Numbered from the stretch's first letter, positions 36,470-45,066 are shown. The stretch is DNA of 64,000 nt from Paraburkholderia ginsengisoli NBRC 100965 (GCF_000739735.1 NZ_BBJF01000005.1:372001-436000); one strand, 5' to 3'. Numbers and translations: made by a program. Notes: generated by a model not told the origin, from the letters alone.

Positions 36470-36622
36470 GCGCCGGTCAGGACCAACCGGCGCGAAGAAG
36501 CGGGGAGAGAGGCCGCAGCCTCCATAGAGAGGCGCAGTTACGAGGTGGACTGGGTGCCGTGTCCGTGCTGTTGCACGGGCACGGCCGCCTGGACAAAGCC
36601 GGAAAAGCCTTGAAAAAAGGCT
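36470..36622 (+). ncRNA. Candidate structured leader RNA with four hairpins
   Basis: Four stems follow one another on the plus strand: GCGCCGGT/ACCGGCGC (36470-36493), GAGGC/GCCTC (36509-36522), a 13-bp stem GCCGTGTCCGTGC/GCACGGGCACGGC with TGTT loop and one wobble pair (36556-36585), and AGCCTT/AAGGCT (36606-36622). The last lies 18 bp before ATG 36641. No known riboswitch consensus was recognised, including the GEMM cyclic-di-GMP type. This could be a regulatory leader or a processed RNA. Confidence 0.4.
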
Positions 36623-36640
36623 CGTCTTGCGGGGGATGTC

Positions 36641-36934
36641 ATGAAAAAACTGATTTGCGAGCCGGCCGTCGCGGTGCGGTCGGACCATCGGAGCATCGCA
36701 GGTGCAACCGGGTTATCCTGGCGCGGGTATGTCGCGGTGGTGCCTCGCGCGCGGTTCGCCACGCCGCCGGTCGATCTGTTGACGCTGGTGGTCGCCGAGG
36801 CGCTCAAGCGCAAGGCGCAGGCCGAGATCCAGCGCGACCGGTTGCGCGACGCGCTTTACGAAATGCCCGCGCCGGCCGAGCGGCAATCTGAGCGGCAACA
36901 TGAGAGGCAACAGAAGCGGCCGTCCGAACGTTAG
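36641..36934 (+). CDS. Small hypothetical protein upstream of the CpaE-like gene
   Basis: The 97-residue product begins MKKLICEPAVAVRSDHRSIAG, has a short helical middle (DLLTLVVAEALKRKAQAEIQRDRLRDALYEM) and ends in a Glu/Arg/Gln-rich tail with repeated ERQ units. A GGGGGATGTC ribosome site precedes ATG 36641. No family is recognised. Position suggests cotranscription with the CpaE-like gene 130 bp downstream. Confidence 0.5.
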   Translation: MKKLICEPAVAVRSDHRSIAGATGLSWRGYVAVVPRARFATPPVDLLTLVVAEALKRKAQAEIQRDRLRDALYEMPAPAERQSERQHERQQKRPSER

Positions 36935-37064
36935 CGCGACACGCGGATTGCGCCGTCCGGGTTTGACGAATAACGAATAACGAATCACGACGACTCGACC
37001 CGAACGTCGACGGCGGTCGACGTGACCATGCCAACCGACGGTCGCAGCCCGGCGGAGACCCGAC

Positions 37065-38267
37065 ATGATCGACATCTTCCTGATTGCCGCCAGCATCGAA
37101 CACGCGCAGCACATCGTCGCGCGACTCGAGGAGAGCGGCGTGCGTTACCGGCTGCGCACCGCGTACGGTTCGGCCCGGCAACTGCGCGCGCATGCTCGGC
37201 TGATTCGGAGTGCCGATCTGCTGATCGTCGACGACGCCGATCTGAACGCGCGCGAACTGGACGGTATCGAGGAAGCGCTCGCCTGCTGGCCTGCGCTGCA
37301 TTGCATGCTGGTGACGCCCGCGCCGTCCACCGCGCTGCTCGGCGCGGCGATGCGTGTCGGTGTGCGGCACGTGCTGTCCTGGCCGCTCGATACGCCGACC
37401 GTCGCCACCGCACTCGCGCAGATCGACGCCAAGAAAGTCGCGGCCGGGCGGCGCGCGGGCCGGGTCGTGTCGCTCGCATCGAGCAAGGGCGGCAGCGGCA
37501 CGACGCTGATCGCGGTGAATCTCGCCTGTGCGCTCGCCGCGCAACGCGATCGGCGTGTGCTGCTGATCGACCTGAGCCAGCAATTCGCCGATGCCAGTCT
37601 GCTGATCGCCGACAAGCCCCCGCCGACCACACTCGCCGATCTGTGCTCGCAGATCGAGCGGCTCGATGCCGCGTTGTTCGACGCGTGCGTGATGCGCGTG
37701 CATGCGAATCTCGACGTGCTGGCCGGCGCGGGCGACCCGCTTCGGGCCGCGGAACTGCAGCCCGCGCATTTGCAGCGGATTCTCGCGCTGGTGCGCGAGC
37801 GCTACGGCGCCGTGCTGATCGACGTCGGACAGAGCCTCAACCCGTTGACGATCCATGCGCTCGATCACAGCGACGCGATCTGCATGGTGGTGCGGCAGAA
37901 TCCGCTGTACCTGCACGGCGGGCGGCGCATGCTCGACATCTTCAGGGAGTTTGGCTATCCGGCCGCCAAGGTGCGGGTAGTCGTGAACCAGTACGACAAG
38001 AACGCGCAGATCAATCTGCCGATGCTCGAAAAAACGCTCGGCGCGAAGGTCGCGCATCAACTGCCGCGCGACGACCGTCAGGTCAACGAGGCGCTGAGCC
38101 GTGGCGTGCCGCTCGTCGCGTTAGCGCGTGACAGCGCGCTTGCGCAAGGCATCGGTCTGCTCGCCGGCATGTTGTGGCCGGCGCTCGCGGAACGGCGCAA
38201 GAGCATGATCGGCCGGTTGCTGGCCACGTGGCCGAATCTGCCGCCGCAATTGAAGCCCGGCCATTGA
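37065..38267 (+). CDS. CpaE-like ParA/MinD-family ATPase
   Basis: The 400-residue protein has an N-terminal receiver-like domain (about 1-120; MIDIFLIAASIEHAQHIVARL, ADLLIVDDADLNARELDG). A ParA/MinD ATPase with the CpaE-type deviant Walker A SSKGGSGTTLIAVNLA (about 140-155) and VLLIDLSQQFADASLL follows. CpaE proteins localise tad pilus machinery at the pole, but no tad or flp gene is nearby, so this is an orphan. Related ATPases (BcsQ) localise cellulose synthesis. With a VpsR-like activator upstream, a role in surface polysaccharide or adhesion is plausible but unproved. GGAG precedes ATG 37065. Confidence 0.8.
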   Translation: MIDIFLIAASIEHAQHIVARLEESGVRYRLRTAYGSARQLRAHARLIRSADLLIVDDADLNARELDGIEEALACWPALHCMLVTPAPSTALLGAAMRVGVRHVLSWPLDTPTVATALAQIDAKKVAAGRRAGRVVSLASSKGGSGTTLIAVNLACALAAQRDRRVLLIDLSQQFADASLLIADKPPPTTLADLCSQIERLDAALFDACVMRVHANLDVLAGAGDPLRAAELQPAHLQRILALVRERYGAVLIDVGQSLNPLTIHALDHSDAICMVVRQNPLYLHGGRRMLDIFREFGYPAAKVRVVVNQYDKNAQINLPMLEKTLGAKVAHQLPRDDRQVNEALSRGVPLVALARDSALAQGIGLLAGMLWPALAERRKSMIGRLLATWPNLPPQLKPGH

Positions 38268-38380
38268 CGCGATTGCGCGGGGATTTTGACGGTGTATGGT
38301 AAATAGTGAAAGAACCGGATCCGTTCACGGGTCGTCCCCGTTCAATTACCCGGGAAAGTCACTTGAGCGCAGCACCGTCC

Positions 38381-39823
38381 ATGCAAAACGCGAGCAGCGG
38401 TTTTGGCGACCTCGCGTCGATCCTCTCCAATCCGATTCTCAACACGGATTCGTACAAGGCCTCGCACTATCTGCAATATCCGCCCGAAGCATCGGCGATG
38501 TTCTCCTACATCGAGTCGCGCGGCGGGCGCTACGACTGCACGCTCTTTTTCGGTTTGCAGATGTTGATCAAGGACTATCTGTGCAGACCGGTCACGTTCG
38601 CCATGATCGACCAGGCCAAGGCGTTCTTCACCGCGCACGGCGAGCCGTTCAACGAAGCGGGCTGGCGCTATGTGGTCGAGCAGTGCGGCGGCTATCTGCC
38701 GGTGCGGATTCGCGCGGTGCCGGAAGGCTCGGTGGTGCCGACGCATAACGTGCTGGTCACGGTCGAATGCGACGACCCGCAGGTGTTCTGGCTGGCGTCG
38801 TATCTGGAGACGATGCTGCTGCGCGTCTGGTATCCGGTCACGGTCGCGACGCAAAGCTGGCATCTACGCAAAACGATTCGCGCGTACCTGCAAAAGAGCA
38901 GTGACGACCTCGCGCAATTGCCGTTCAAGCTGCACGACTTCGGCGCGCGCGGAGTGTCGAGCGCGGAGTCGGCGGCGATCGGCGGGGCCGCCCATCTGGT
39001 CAGCTTCATGGGCTCGGACACGGTGCTCGGCGTGGTCGCCGCGAACCACTACTACAACGAAACGATGGCCGCGTTCTCCGTGCCGGCGGCCGAGCACAGC
39101 ACGATCACGTCATGGGGCCGCGAGCGCGAGAGCGACGCGTTCCGCAACATGATCGAACGCTTCGGCAAACCGGGGGCGATCGTCTCGGTAGTGTCCGATT
39201 CCTACGATCTGTTTGCCGCGCTCGACGTGTGGGGCACGCAGTTGAAGCAGGCCGTGCTCGATTCCGGCGCCACGCTGGTGATCCGGCCGGACTCCGGCGA
39301 TCCGCGCACGATCGTGTTGCAAACGCTGCGCGCGCTCGACGCGTCGTTCGGTTCTGTGGTCAACAGCAAGGGGCGGCGCGTGCTCAACCACGTGCGCGTG
39401 ATTCAGGGCGATGGCGTGAACCCCGATTCGATCGAAGCGATTCTCGCCGCGATGGACGAAGCCGGCTTCGCCGCCGACAACATCGTGTTCGGCATGGGCG
39501 GCGCGCTGTTGCAGCAGATCAACCGCGACACGCAGCGCTTCGCGATGAAGTGCTCCGCGATCCGTCTCGGCGATGAATGGCACGACGTGCGCAAGGACCC
39601 GGTCACGGATGCGGCGAAGCGTTCGATGAAAGGGCGGCTCACGCTGTTGAAGCATCGCCGCACGGGCGAGTATCGGACGGTGACGCTGCCCATCGCGTGG
39701 GATGCAGGCACGGTCGAAAGTGAATGGGAAGACGCGCTGGTGACGGTGTTCGATTCGGGCAAGTTGCTGGTGAATGCATCGCTCGCCGAGATCAGGAGCC
39801 GGGCTCACGCGCACGAAGCGTAG
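38381..39823 (+). CDS. nadV: Nicotinamide phosphoribosyltransferase
   Basis: The 480-residue enzyme makes nicotinamide mononucleotide from nicotinamide and PRPP for NAD salvage. Family motifs include NPILNTDSYKASHYLQYPP, FSYIESRGGRY, FKLHDFGARGVSSAESAAIGGAAHL, VVIRPDSGDP-like TLVIRPDSGDPRTIV, and VIQGDGVNPDSIEAILAAM. Homology begins a few residues after ATG 38381. GTG 38306 and TTG 38363 are alternative starts and none has a strong ribosome site. The context gives no operon partner. Confidence 0.9.
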   Translation: MQNASSGFGDLASILSNPILNTDSYKASHYLQYPPEASAMFSYIESRGGRYDCTLFFGLQMLIKDYLCRPVTFAMIDQAKAFFTAHGEPFNEAGWRYVVEQCGGYLPVRIRAVPEGSVVPTHNVLVTVECDDPQVFWLASYLETMLLRVWYPVTVATQSWHLRKTIRAYLQKSSDDLAQLPFKLHDFGARGVSSAESAAIGGAAHLVSFMGSDTVLGVVAANHYYNETMAAFSVPAAEHSTITSWGRERESDAFRNMIERFGKPGAIVSVVSDSYDLFAALDVWGTQLKQAVLDSGATLVIRPDSGDPRTIVLQTLRALDASFGSVVNSKGRRVLNHVRVIQGDGVNPDSIEAILAAMDEAGFAADNIVFGMGGALLQQINRDTQRFAMKCSAIRLGDEWHDVRKDPVTDAAKRSMKGRLTLLKHRRTGEYRTVTLPIAWDAGTVESEWEDALVTVFDSGKLLVNASLAEIRSRAHAHEA

Positions 39824-40324
39824 TGCGGGCCGTGCGTCGTGGAGCAGACGCTCACGCCTGCCGCGTCGATGCCGATGCGGCAGGCGCGCCCTCGAGCAAA
39901 CGGGCATCTTCGCCAGCCAGGTCTAAGCGCGCGCCGGCAATATTCACGCGAACATAGCGCTCGCCGCGCCTTAATTCGTTCGACTCGACGACGCCGGCAT
40001 GCGGCCGTCAGCGGCGACGGCCAGCGCGTGCGACGCGACGCGATTCATGAGATAACGCCGATGCGTTGCCGAGAACGCCACTCGACGACGCGAATGTATC
40101 GTGCGGTGATGTGTCGTGAGGTGGCCGGTCGGCGAGCGTGCATGATTGCATGTCACGGAGATCACAGTAGCGATGCCGCCGTCGGCGCGACGACCGATAT
40201 GCGTGGCGGTATACCGCGTATTGATGCGCTCAGGCGCGCGCCCATCGCCGTCGCAGCGTAGTATACACATCGATATAGCGAAGGAGCAGGCCGCCAGGGT
40301 ATCGATTGCTGGAGATAACCGCGT
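39824..40324. other. Intergenic region with a possible ModE-type operator
   Basis: No supported ORF lies in these 501 bases. The only clear signal is the dyad-like sequence at 40257-40280 just ahead of the molybdopterin-domain gene, listed separately. TATACA at 40262-40267 may be a -10 box. Confidence 0.45.
40257..40280 (+). promoter_or_regulatory. Candidate ModE-binding site
   Basis: The 24-bp sequence begins CGTAGTAT and ends ATATAGCG. It has the same length and CG...CG ends as my recollection of the Escherichia coli modA operator, whose halves resemble CGTTATAT and ACATAACG. The right half fits well and the left half has two differences. It lies 45 bp before a molybdenum-cofactor-domain gene, and a ModE-like gene follows 1.3 kb later. 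Confidence 0.4.
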
Positions 40325-40804
40325 ATGGATTGTATGAATGTGATTGCCGCGCCGGCCGTCGACGGCGCGCTCGTGCTGAGCGGAAGGTTTCAGCGACCGC
40401 TGTCGTTGAGTCTCGACCAATTGCGGCGTTACGACAGCGTGACAGCCACGCCGTTCGATCTGCGCTGCTATACGACGAACCGCTTCATTCGCAGCGTCGA
40501 CGCGTATCGCGGCGTGCGCCTGACCACATTGATTACGGAAGCGGGCTTGCCGAACGACGTGCGGGGCGAATTCAAGCGTACGGTGTTCGTCGCGGTCGGA
40601 CAGGACGGGTATGTGGTGACGTTCTCATGGCACGAACTCTTCAACACGCCGGTCGGCGAGAGCGTGCTGGTCGCTTATGAATGCGGCGGCCGGAGCCTCG
40701 ACGCGGAAGATGGCGCGCCGATCCTGTTTTCGGGCGCGGACCTTTTGCCCGCGCCGCGTCACGTTAAACGGCTAGCGCGGATCGAGGCGCGGGTTTTGAC
40801 TTGA
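40325..40804 (+). CDS. Molybdopterin-binding (sulfite-oxidase-type) domain protein
   Basis: The 159-residue protein is one oxidoreductase molybdopterin-binding domain. FDLRCYTTNRFIRSVDAYRGVRLTTLITEAGL carries the Cys that ligates molybdenum in this family, then VAVGQDGYVVTFSWHELFNTPVGESVLVAYECGG, and a C-terminal HVKRLARIEAR. It lacks signal peptide, haem and dimerisation domains, so it is a minimal cytosolic form. GGAG lies upstream. It is followed by NifQ-like and ModE-like genes, giving a molybdenum context. Confidence 0.82.
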   Translation: MDCMNVIAAPAVDGALVLSGRFQRPLSLSLDQLRRYDSVTATPFDLRCYTTNRFIRSVDAYRGVRLTTLITEAGLPNDVRGEFKRTVFVAVGQDGYVVTFSWHELFNTPVGESVLVAYECGGRSLDAEDGAPILFSGADLLPAPRHVKRLARIEARVLT

Positions 40805-40896
40805 TGCGTGACGTTCGTGCTTAGCGTTTTAAGCTTTGAGGTTGCGTTTGGGAGGCTGGCGTAAGATGGTTCGCTACTCATCATCGCGTTGCCGCC

Positions 40897-41553
40897 ATGT
40901 CTGACGATCCGCTTGCACGTGCTGCACATGCCGGTCATGTTGGGCCGGCTACCGGCCTTGCCTCGTCGGGCGATGAACCGTTGTCGTTGCCGCTCGACCC
41001 GCGGGTTGCCACGTGCATGAGCCAGTGGTTGAGCATAGCGAGGGACCCTGCTTGCGCGGACACGCGGCTCTTCGCCAAACTGATCGCCGCACGCGACGCG
41101 CACGACGAACTCGTGCTGCTCGGTCTGCATCCACGCGAGTGGCGCGCGCTGCTGGCGCGGCACTTCACGCATGCGCGCGTGCCGGTTTTGCCGCGAGCCG
41201 CCGGTATCATCACGGATACCAATGCCTTCGTTCCGACGCTCCACGCGCACCTGCTCACCCACGCGAACGCCACGCGCCACGCCGACGACGCGCATTGTCT
41301 CGCGACGATCATCGCCCACGCATGCCTGCGCCCCGATCACTTGTGGCGCGACCTCGGACTCGCGGGGCGCGACGAAGTCACGTGGATGCTGACGCGCTAT
41401 TTCCCGACGCTCGTCGTGCTCAACGTCGCCAACCTGCGGTGGAAGAAATTCCTCGCTGCGCAACGCGCGCTGTCGTTGGGCTTGCAGCCTGGACCCGCGC
41501 CGGGTTGTCCCGGCTGCGAAGACTACGGACATTGCTTTCCCCCGTCTCGTTGA
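40897..41553 (+). CDS. NifQ-like molybdenum-handling protein
   Basis: The 218-residue protein resembles NifQ, which delivers molybdenum for FeMo-cofactor synthesis: DDAHCLATIIAHACLRPDHLWRDLGL, then RYFPTLVVLNVANLRWKKFL and the C-terminal cysteine cluster GCPGCEDYGHCF. NifQ normally has Cx4Cx2Cx5C; here the last three Cys are present, but the first position appears to be Gly. No other nif gene is visible, so it may serve another molybdenum route. It precedes a ModE-like regulator by 52 bp. Confidence 0.8.
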   Translation: MSDDPLARAAHAGHVGPATGLASSGDEPLSLPLDPRVATCMSQWLSIARDPACADTRLFAKLIAARDAHDELVLLGLHPREWRALLARHFTHARVPVLPRAAGIITDTNAFVPTLHAHLLTHANATRHADDAHCLATIIAHACLRPDHLWRDLGLAGRDEVTWMLTRYFPTLVVLNVANLRWKKFLAAQRALSLGLQPGPAPGCPGCEDYGHCFPPSR

Positions 41554-41604
41554 CGGCCGTTCGGTCAGGTGGCAGCGCGAGACGGTTCGTGTATGCTTTC
41601 GCGC

Positions 41605-42024
41605 ATGGCTGACACCGCAAAAACCAAACCCACACCGGCGAAGAAGCTCGCGACGAACGGCGCGCCCAGGTCGACGAAAGCGCGTCCCGAAGTGCGCTTC
41701 AGAATGCGCATTCGCAGTGGCGACGCGGTCGCGCTCGGACCGGGCAAAGTCGATCTGCTCGAAGCGGTGCGCGAATACGGTTCGATCTCGGCGGCGGCGC
41801 GCAGCCTCGACATGTCGTACCGGCGCGCGTGGTTGTTGATCGACGAATTGAACCGCTCGCTCAAAGCGCCGGCCACGCATTCGGAGCAGGGCGGTCAAAG
41901 CGGCGGAGGCTGCACGCTCACGGAGGTCGGCGAAACCATCATTCGCCTGTACCGCGATGTCGAAGAAGAGGCGCAACGAAGCTGCGCGAAGCAGATCGCC
42001 GAGTTGACCCGGTTGATTCGCTAA
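41605..42024 (+). CDS. ModE-like winged-helix regulator (DNA-binding domain only)
   Basis: The 139-residue protein has a basic N-terminal extension and a LysR/ModE-type winged helix: GKVDLLEAVREYGSISAAARSLDMSYRRAWLLIDELNRS, with GGCTLTEVGETIIRLYRDVEEEAQR after it. The molybdate-binding (TOBE/Mop) domains of full ModE are absent. It probably regulates the neighbouring molybdenum genes, perhaps through the site at 40257. ATG 41593 is an alternative start four codons upstream. Confidence 0.85.
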   Translation: MADTAKTKPTPAKKLATNGAPRSTKARPEVRFRMRIRSGDAVALGPGKVDLLEAVREYGSISAAARSLDMSYRRAWLLIDELNRSLKAPATHSEQGGQSGGGCTLTEVGETIIRLYRDVEEEAQRSCAKQIAELTRLIR

Positions 42025-42053
42025 CCGCTCGCCTTCGCGGATGAGCCAAACGC

Positions 42054-43409
42054 TCAGCCGTGCCGCAGGCAAAATGCCGAAGGCGGGGGCGAGTTAGTCA
42101 ATTGAGCGAGTTGCTCGGGATGCAACCGTGCCATCAGTTCCACGAAGCTCGCCACGCTCGCGGTGCGCACTGGGTGGTAGTCGATCCCGTGACGTTCGCA
42201 AACTCGCTTGAGCATATTCATCGAATCGTGGTCGATGCAGTCCACCGGAAATACCACGATGTCCGCGCCCGGCAACGCCGCGGCGAGCAGCCCCTTGCGA
42301 TCCTCGACGCCGCCGTCGTGCACCACCAGTTCGCCGCCGGCCGCTTCCACTAGCCGTTTGAGCGCGGCGTTCGAACCGGGTCGGCCGCCCACATACACGA
42401 TCCGCTTGCCCTGCACGCTGTCGAGGCTGGCCCGGCGCTGCGCGGCTCCGCTCGCGGGGTCCGCGGCATCCACGGTCGCGCGTTCAAGCGCATCGCATTC
42501 GCTTTGCACCAGCTTGAGCAGCGCCAGCGCCTGATCGCGGCTCTTGCGTAGCGCGAGCGCGGCGTCCTGTTCCTGCAACGTGCGTTGTTCCGCGGCCTCG
42601 CGACGGCTGGTGTGCAACGCGACGCGTTGATCGGCGTCGGCCAGCCTGTCGCGCAGTTGCTGAAGCTCGGCTTCGAGAGCGGCGGCGTCGGCGGGCATCT
42701 GCCGGGAAGGCTGCGCGACGAGTTGCGCGAGCTGCGCATTCAGTGCGGCGCTCGATGCGTCGCGCTCCATGCTGAGTTCGTGCAGACGACTTTGCTGCCG
42801 CTCGATTTTCTCCTTCAGCGCGGCGTTTTCCTCTTCAAGCGCAACCAGCCGGCGAATATCCGCGCGATTGGCCGCGCCCACCAGATGCGACAGCATATGC
42901 AATTCGCCGAACGCTTTCTGACGCACCGGCATGGTCGCGAACGGATGCGTCATCAATGCCCAGTAAGCGGGCGGGATGTCGCCGTTTTTTAGCGCTTCGT
43001 TCCACAGTTCGAGCAGATCGCCGTCGTCGGCGGCTTTGTCGAAGCGGCGGATCGCTCCCGCATAGCGCTCGTCGAGCAGCTTGTGCAGCGCTTTGGCCGC
43101 GGGGCCGCCTTCGATCGCGAGTTCGACGGCGGCGTGATGAATCTCCAGATCACTCGCGTCGCGCCGATCGAGGCCCGTGAATCTGGGCACCAGCTTGCGC
43201 AACTCATGCGTGCTCAGACAGGTGCCGATGATCGAGCAATGCAGATGGCTGTCCAGTTCGGCGAGGCGCGCGCGTCGTTTGACGTTCGCAAACGATTCGG
43301 CGGCGGGCGCGCAGCAAGGATCGGCGGCGCGGATGCCGGCGCCGGCAAGCTCGTCGCCGGAGAGTGTCAGACGCGCAGGCTGGGCAAGGCGAAATGGGGG
43401 CGTGTTCAT
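42054..43409 (-). CDS. DUF2325 domain protein with coiled coil
   Basis: The 451-residue protein has a helical N-terminal part with conserved Cys/His (DSHLHCSIIGTCLSTHELRKL), a long coiled coil at about 190-310 (LEEENAALKEKIERQQSRLHEL), and a C-terminal DUF2325 domain (KRIVYVGGRPGSNAALKRLVEAAGGELVVHDGG, DIVVFPVDCIDHDSM). The family is uncharacterised and common in Burkholderiales. It is convergent with the ModE-like gene. Confidence 0.85.
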   Translation of the reverse strand: MNTPPFRLAQPARLTLSGDELAGAGIRAADPCCAPAAESFANVKRRARLAELDSHLHCSIIGTCLSTHELRKLVPRFTGLDRRDASDLEIHHAAVELAIEGGPAAKALHKLLDERYAGAIRRFDKAADDGDLLELWNEALKNGDIPPAYWALMTHPFATMPVRQKAFGELHMLSHLVGAANRADIRRLVALEEENAALKEKIERQQSRLHELSMERDASSAALNAQLAQLVAQPSRQMPADAAALEAELQQLRDRLADADQRVALHTSRREAAEQRTLQEQDAALALRKSRDQALALLKLVQSECDALERATVDAADPASGAAQRRASLDSVQGKRIVYVGGRPGSNAALKRLVEAAGGELVVHDGGVEDRKGLLAAALPGADIVVFPVDCIDHDSMNMLKRVCERHGIDYHPVRTASVASFVELMARLHPEQLAQLTNSPPPSAFCLRHG

Positions 43410-43639
43410 GGGGCTCTCGAATCCGGTTCTCGGTGTCGGGTGGGCTGAACGCTCACGGCGCGAGCGTGCCGCGCGATGTATTCCGATAGATATAACGGTG
43501 GGTAAAAAAAACGCTCATGAGCGGGAAGGGCGAATCAGTCGGTCGAGCGGGCGATGCTGCCCGACCCGGCGTGTACGCGGCGCGGACTAACGGCGGCATT
43601 CGCCGTGTTTCGCACGATACGACGCTTGCGGGCGCTGGC

Positions 43640-44152
43640 CTAGCCGGCATTGCCCGTAATGACCGGATCGGTTTCCACGCGCGCGTGCTGTTCCAGCACA
43701 TGGCCGACGCACAAGCCGATAAAGGCCGCGTCGAGCCGTTCGAGTTCCGCCACCACCTTGCGGAGCGCGGCCACGTCGTGGCTGAACGCGTCGGAGAAAA
43801 TCGCGTCGCGCAACTGTTCCGCCGGGCGCGCATCTTCGATCGCCGCCTTCAGTTCACGCAGACGCGCGAAGCCCGCCGCGCCTGCCCGCTCGGCGAGGAT
43901 CGACAGCAACTGGTTCAGCGAGTGCGAGCCCGAGGTGCCGACCGACGCGAAATTCAACCGGTCGTCGGCCAGCATCAGGACGAAGCGCTGCACGCTGCCA
44001 TGCAGACGCCGATAGGCATCGACCACGTCGCGGATCGATTCGGCCCGGCCGCGTTCGGACGCCGCCTTCACTGCGACGAGGGTCGACGAAATCTCGTTGG
44101 CGACGCGTTGACCGCGTTCCGCGAGGTCGGACAAAGGGGATCGGCTGCGCAC
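43640..44152 (-). CDS. Helical hypothetical protein
   Basis: The 170-residue product is predicted to be almost all helical (LAERGQRVANEISSTLVAVKAASERG, LNQLLSILAERAGAAGFARLRELKAAIEDARP, VAALRKVVAELERLDAAFIGLCVG). The start GTG 44152 follows GCAGGAG. The ORF extends 120 codons upstream without homology. No domain is recognised. It is divergent from the NTF2-like gene. Confidence 0.6.
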   Translation of the reverse strand: MRSRSPLSDLAERGQRVANEISSTLVAVKAASERGRAESIRDVVDAYRRLHGSVQRFVLMLADDRLNFASVGTSGSHSLNQLLSILAERAGAAGFARLRELKAAIEDARPAEQLRDAIFSDAFSHDVAALRKVVAELERLDAAFIGLCVGHVLEQHARVETDPVITGNAG

Positions 44153-44495
44153 CGTTATTGGCTCCTGCTGACTCGTTGTGTTTCGTCGCGCGTGATGGCA
44201 AACGCCCGAAGGACGGGCCTTGCGCGCGCCACGAAGGCTACCGTGATATTCGACAGGATATAACGAAAGAAGGGCAGTGTGTTGGAACCGGAGCCGGCAT
44301 TGGGGCTTTGTGCGTGCATGCGGGCGGGGCGGGCGTCGGGGGTGAGATCGAACGAATGGCAAGCCGAAGCAGCCGCGCAGCATCCCGCCCAACGATTCAC
44401 CACCGCCCCATTCGCGCGGTTTTCCGATATCGTGTGCGGCACGCCCGCCGACGCAGCGTCGCGGGCGCATTTCCGAACGCACAATACGACAAGCA

Positions 44496-44975
44496 ATGAG
44501 CCATCCCAACACCGAACTGATCGAACGTTTCTACACCGCGTTCCAGCGACGCGACGCCGAAACGATGGTCGCCTGCTATGCCGATGACGTCGTCTTCAGC
44601 GATCCCGCCTTCGGCGAGCTGCAAGGCGCGGAAGCACACGACATGTGGCGCATGCTGGTGGCGGGCGCGCAGGACTTTTCGCTGACGTTCGACAGCATCA
44701 CGGCCGACGACCACACCGGCCGCGCGCATTGGGAGGCCGGCTATCTGTTCAGTCAGACGGGCTGCCCGGTGGTCAACAAGATCGACGCGCGCTTCGTGTT
44801 CCGCGACGGACTGATCGTCGAGCACCGCGACAGTTTCGACCTTTGGCTCTGGATGCGTCAGGCGATGGGCGTCAGAGGCACGCTGCTCGGCTGGTCGCCG
44901 CTCGTGCGGCGCATGCTCAGGGCGCAGGCGCGCCGCGGTCTCGCCAGCTATCGAAATCGCCAGAACCGTGGCTGA
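44496..44975 (+). CDS. NTF2-like / SnoaL-type protein
   Basis: The 159-residue alpha+beta protein fits the nuclear-transport-factor-2-like fold: MSHPNTELIERFYTAFQRRDAETMVACYADDVVFSDPAFGELQGAEAHDMWRML and ARFVFRDGLIVEHRDSFDLWLWMRQAMG. Members are small enzymes or ligand-binding proteins, and no reaction can be assigned here. It ends 91 bp before the dioxygenase gene. Confidence 0.85.
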   Translation: MSHPNTELIERFYTAFQRRDAETMVACYADDVVFSDPAFGELQGAEAHDMWRMLVAGAQDFSLTFDSITADDHTGRAHWEAGYLFSQTGCPVVNKIDARFVFRDGLIVEHRDSFDLWLWMRQAMGVRGTLLGWSPLVRRMLRAQARRGLASYRNRQNRG

Positions 44976-45066
44976 CCTTGATCTGGCGCCAGGCCGCCCG
45001 CGGCCTGCTTGCTATGATTCGGCCGGTTGAGCGACGATTTTTTCAGGCCGACGAACAGGGAGTGCT

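Larger units (their letters stand above)
35308..36640. other. 1.3-kb gene-poor region between the sigma-54 activator and the CpaE locus
   Basis: No ORF here has homology or a convincing ribosome site. The part at 35550-35760 is AT-rich compared with the genome. The notable contents are a -24/-12 type promoter at 36115-36130 and four hairpins between 36470 and 36622. Together these suggest a long structured 5' leader rather than protein-coding DNA. Confidence 0.55.

Noticed and set aside
36392..36613. Plus-strand ORF with a CPCCC motif
   Set aside because: It needs a TTG start without a ribosome site, and its Cys run falls in the hairpin sequence; better explained as a structured leader.
40897..41553. 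Nitrogen fixation inferred from NifQ
   Set aside because: No other nif gene is present in the window, so diazotrophy is not supported.
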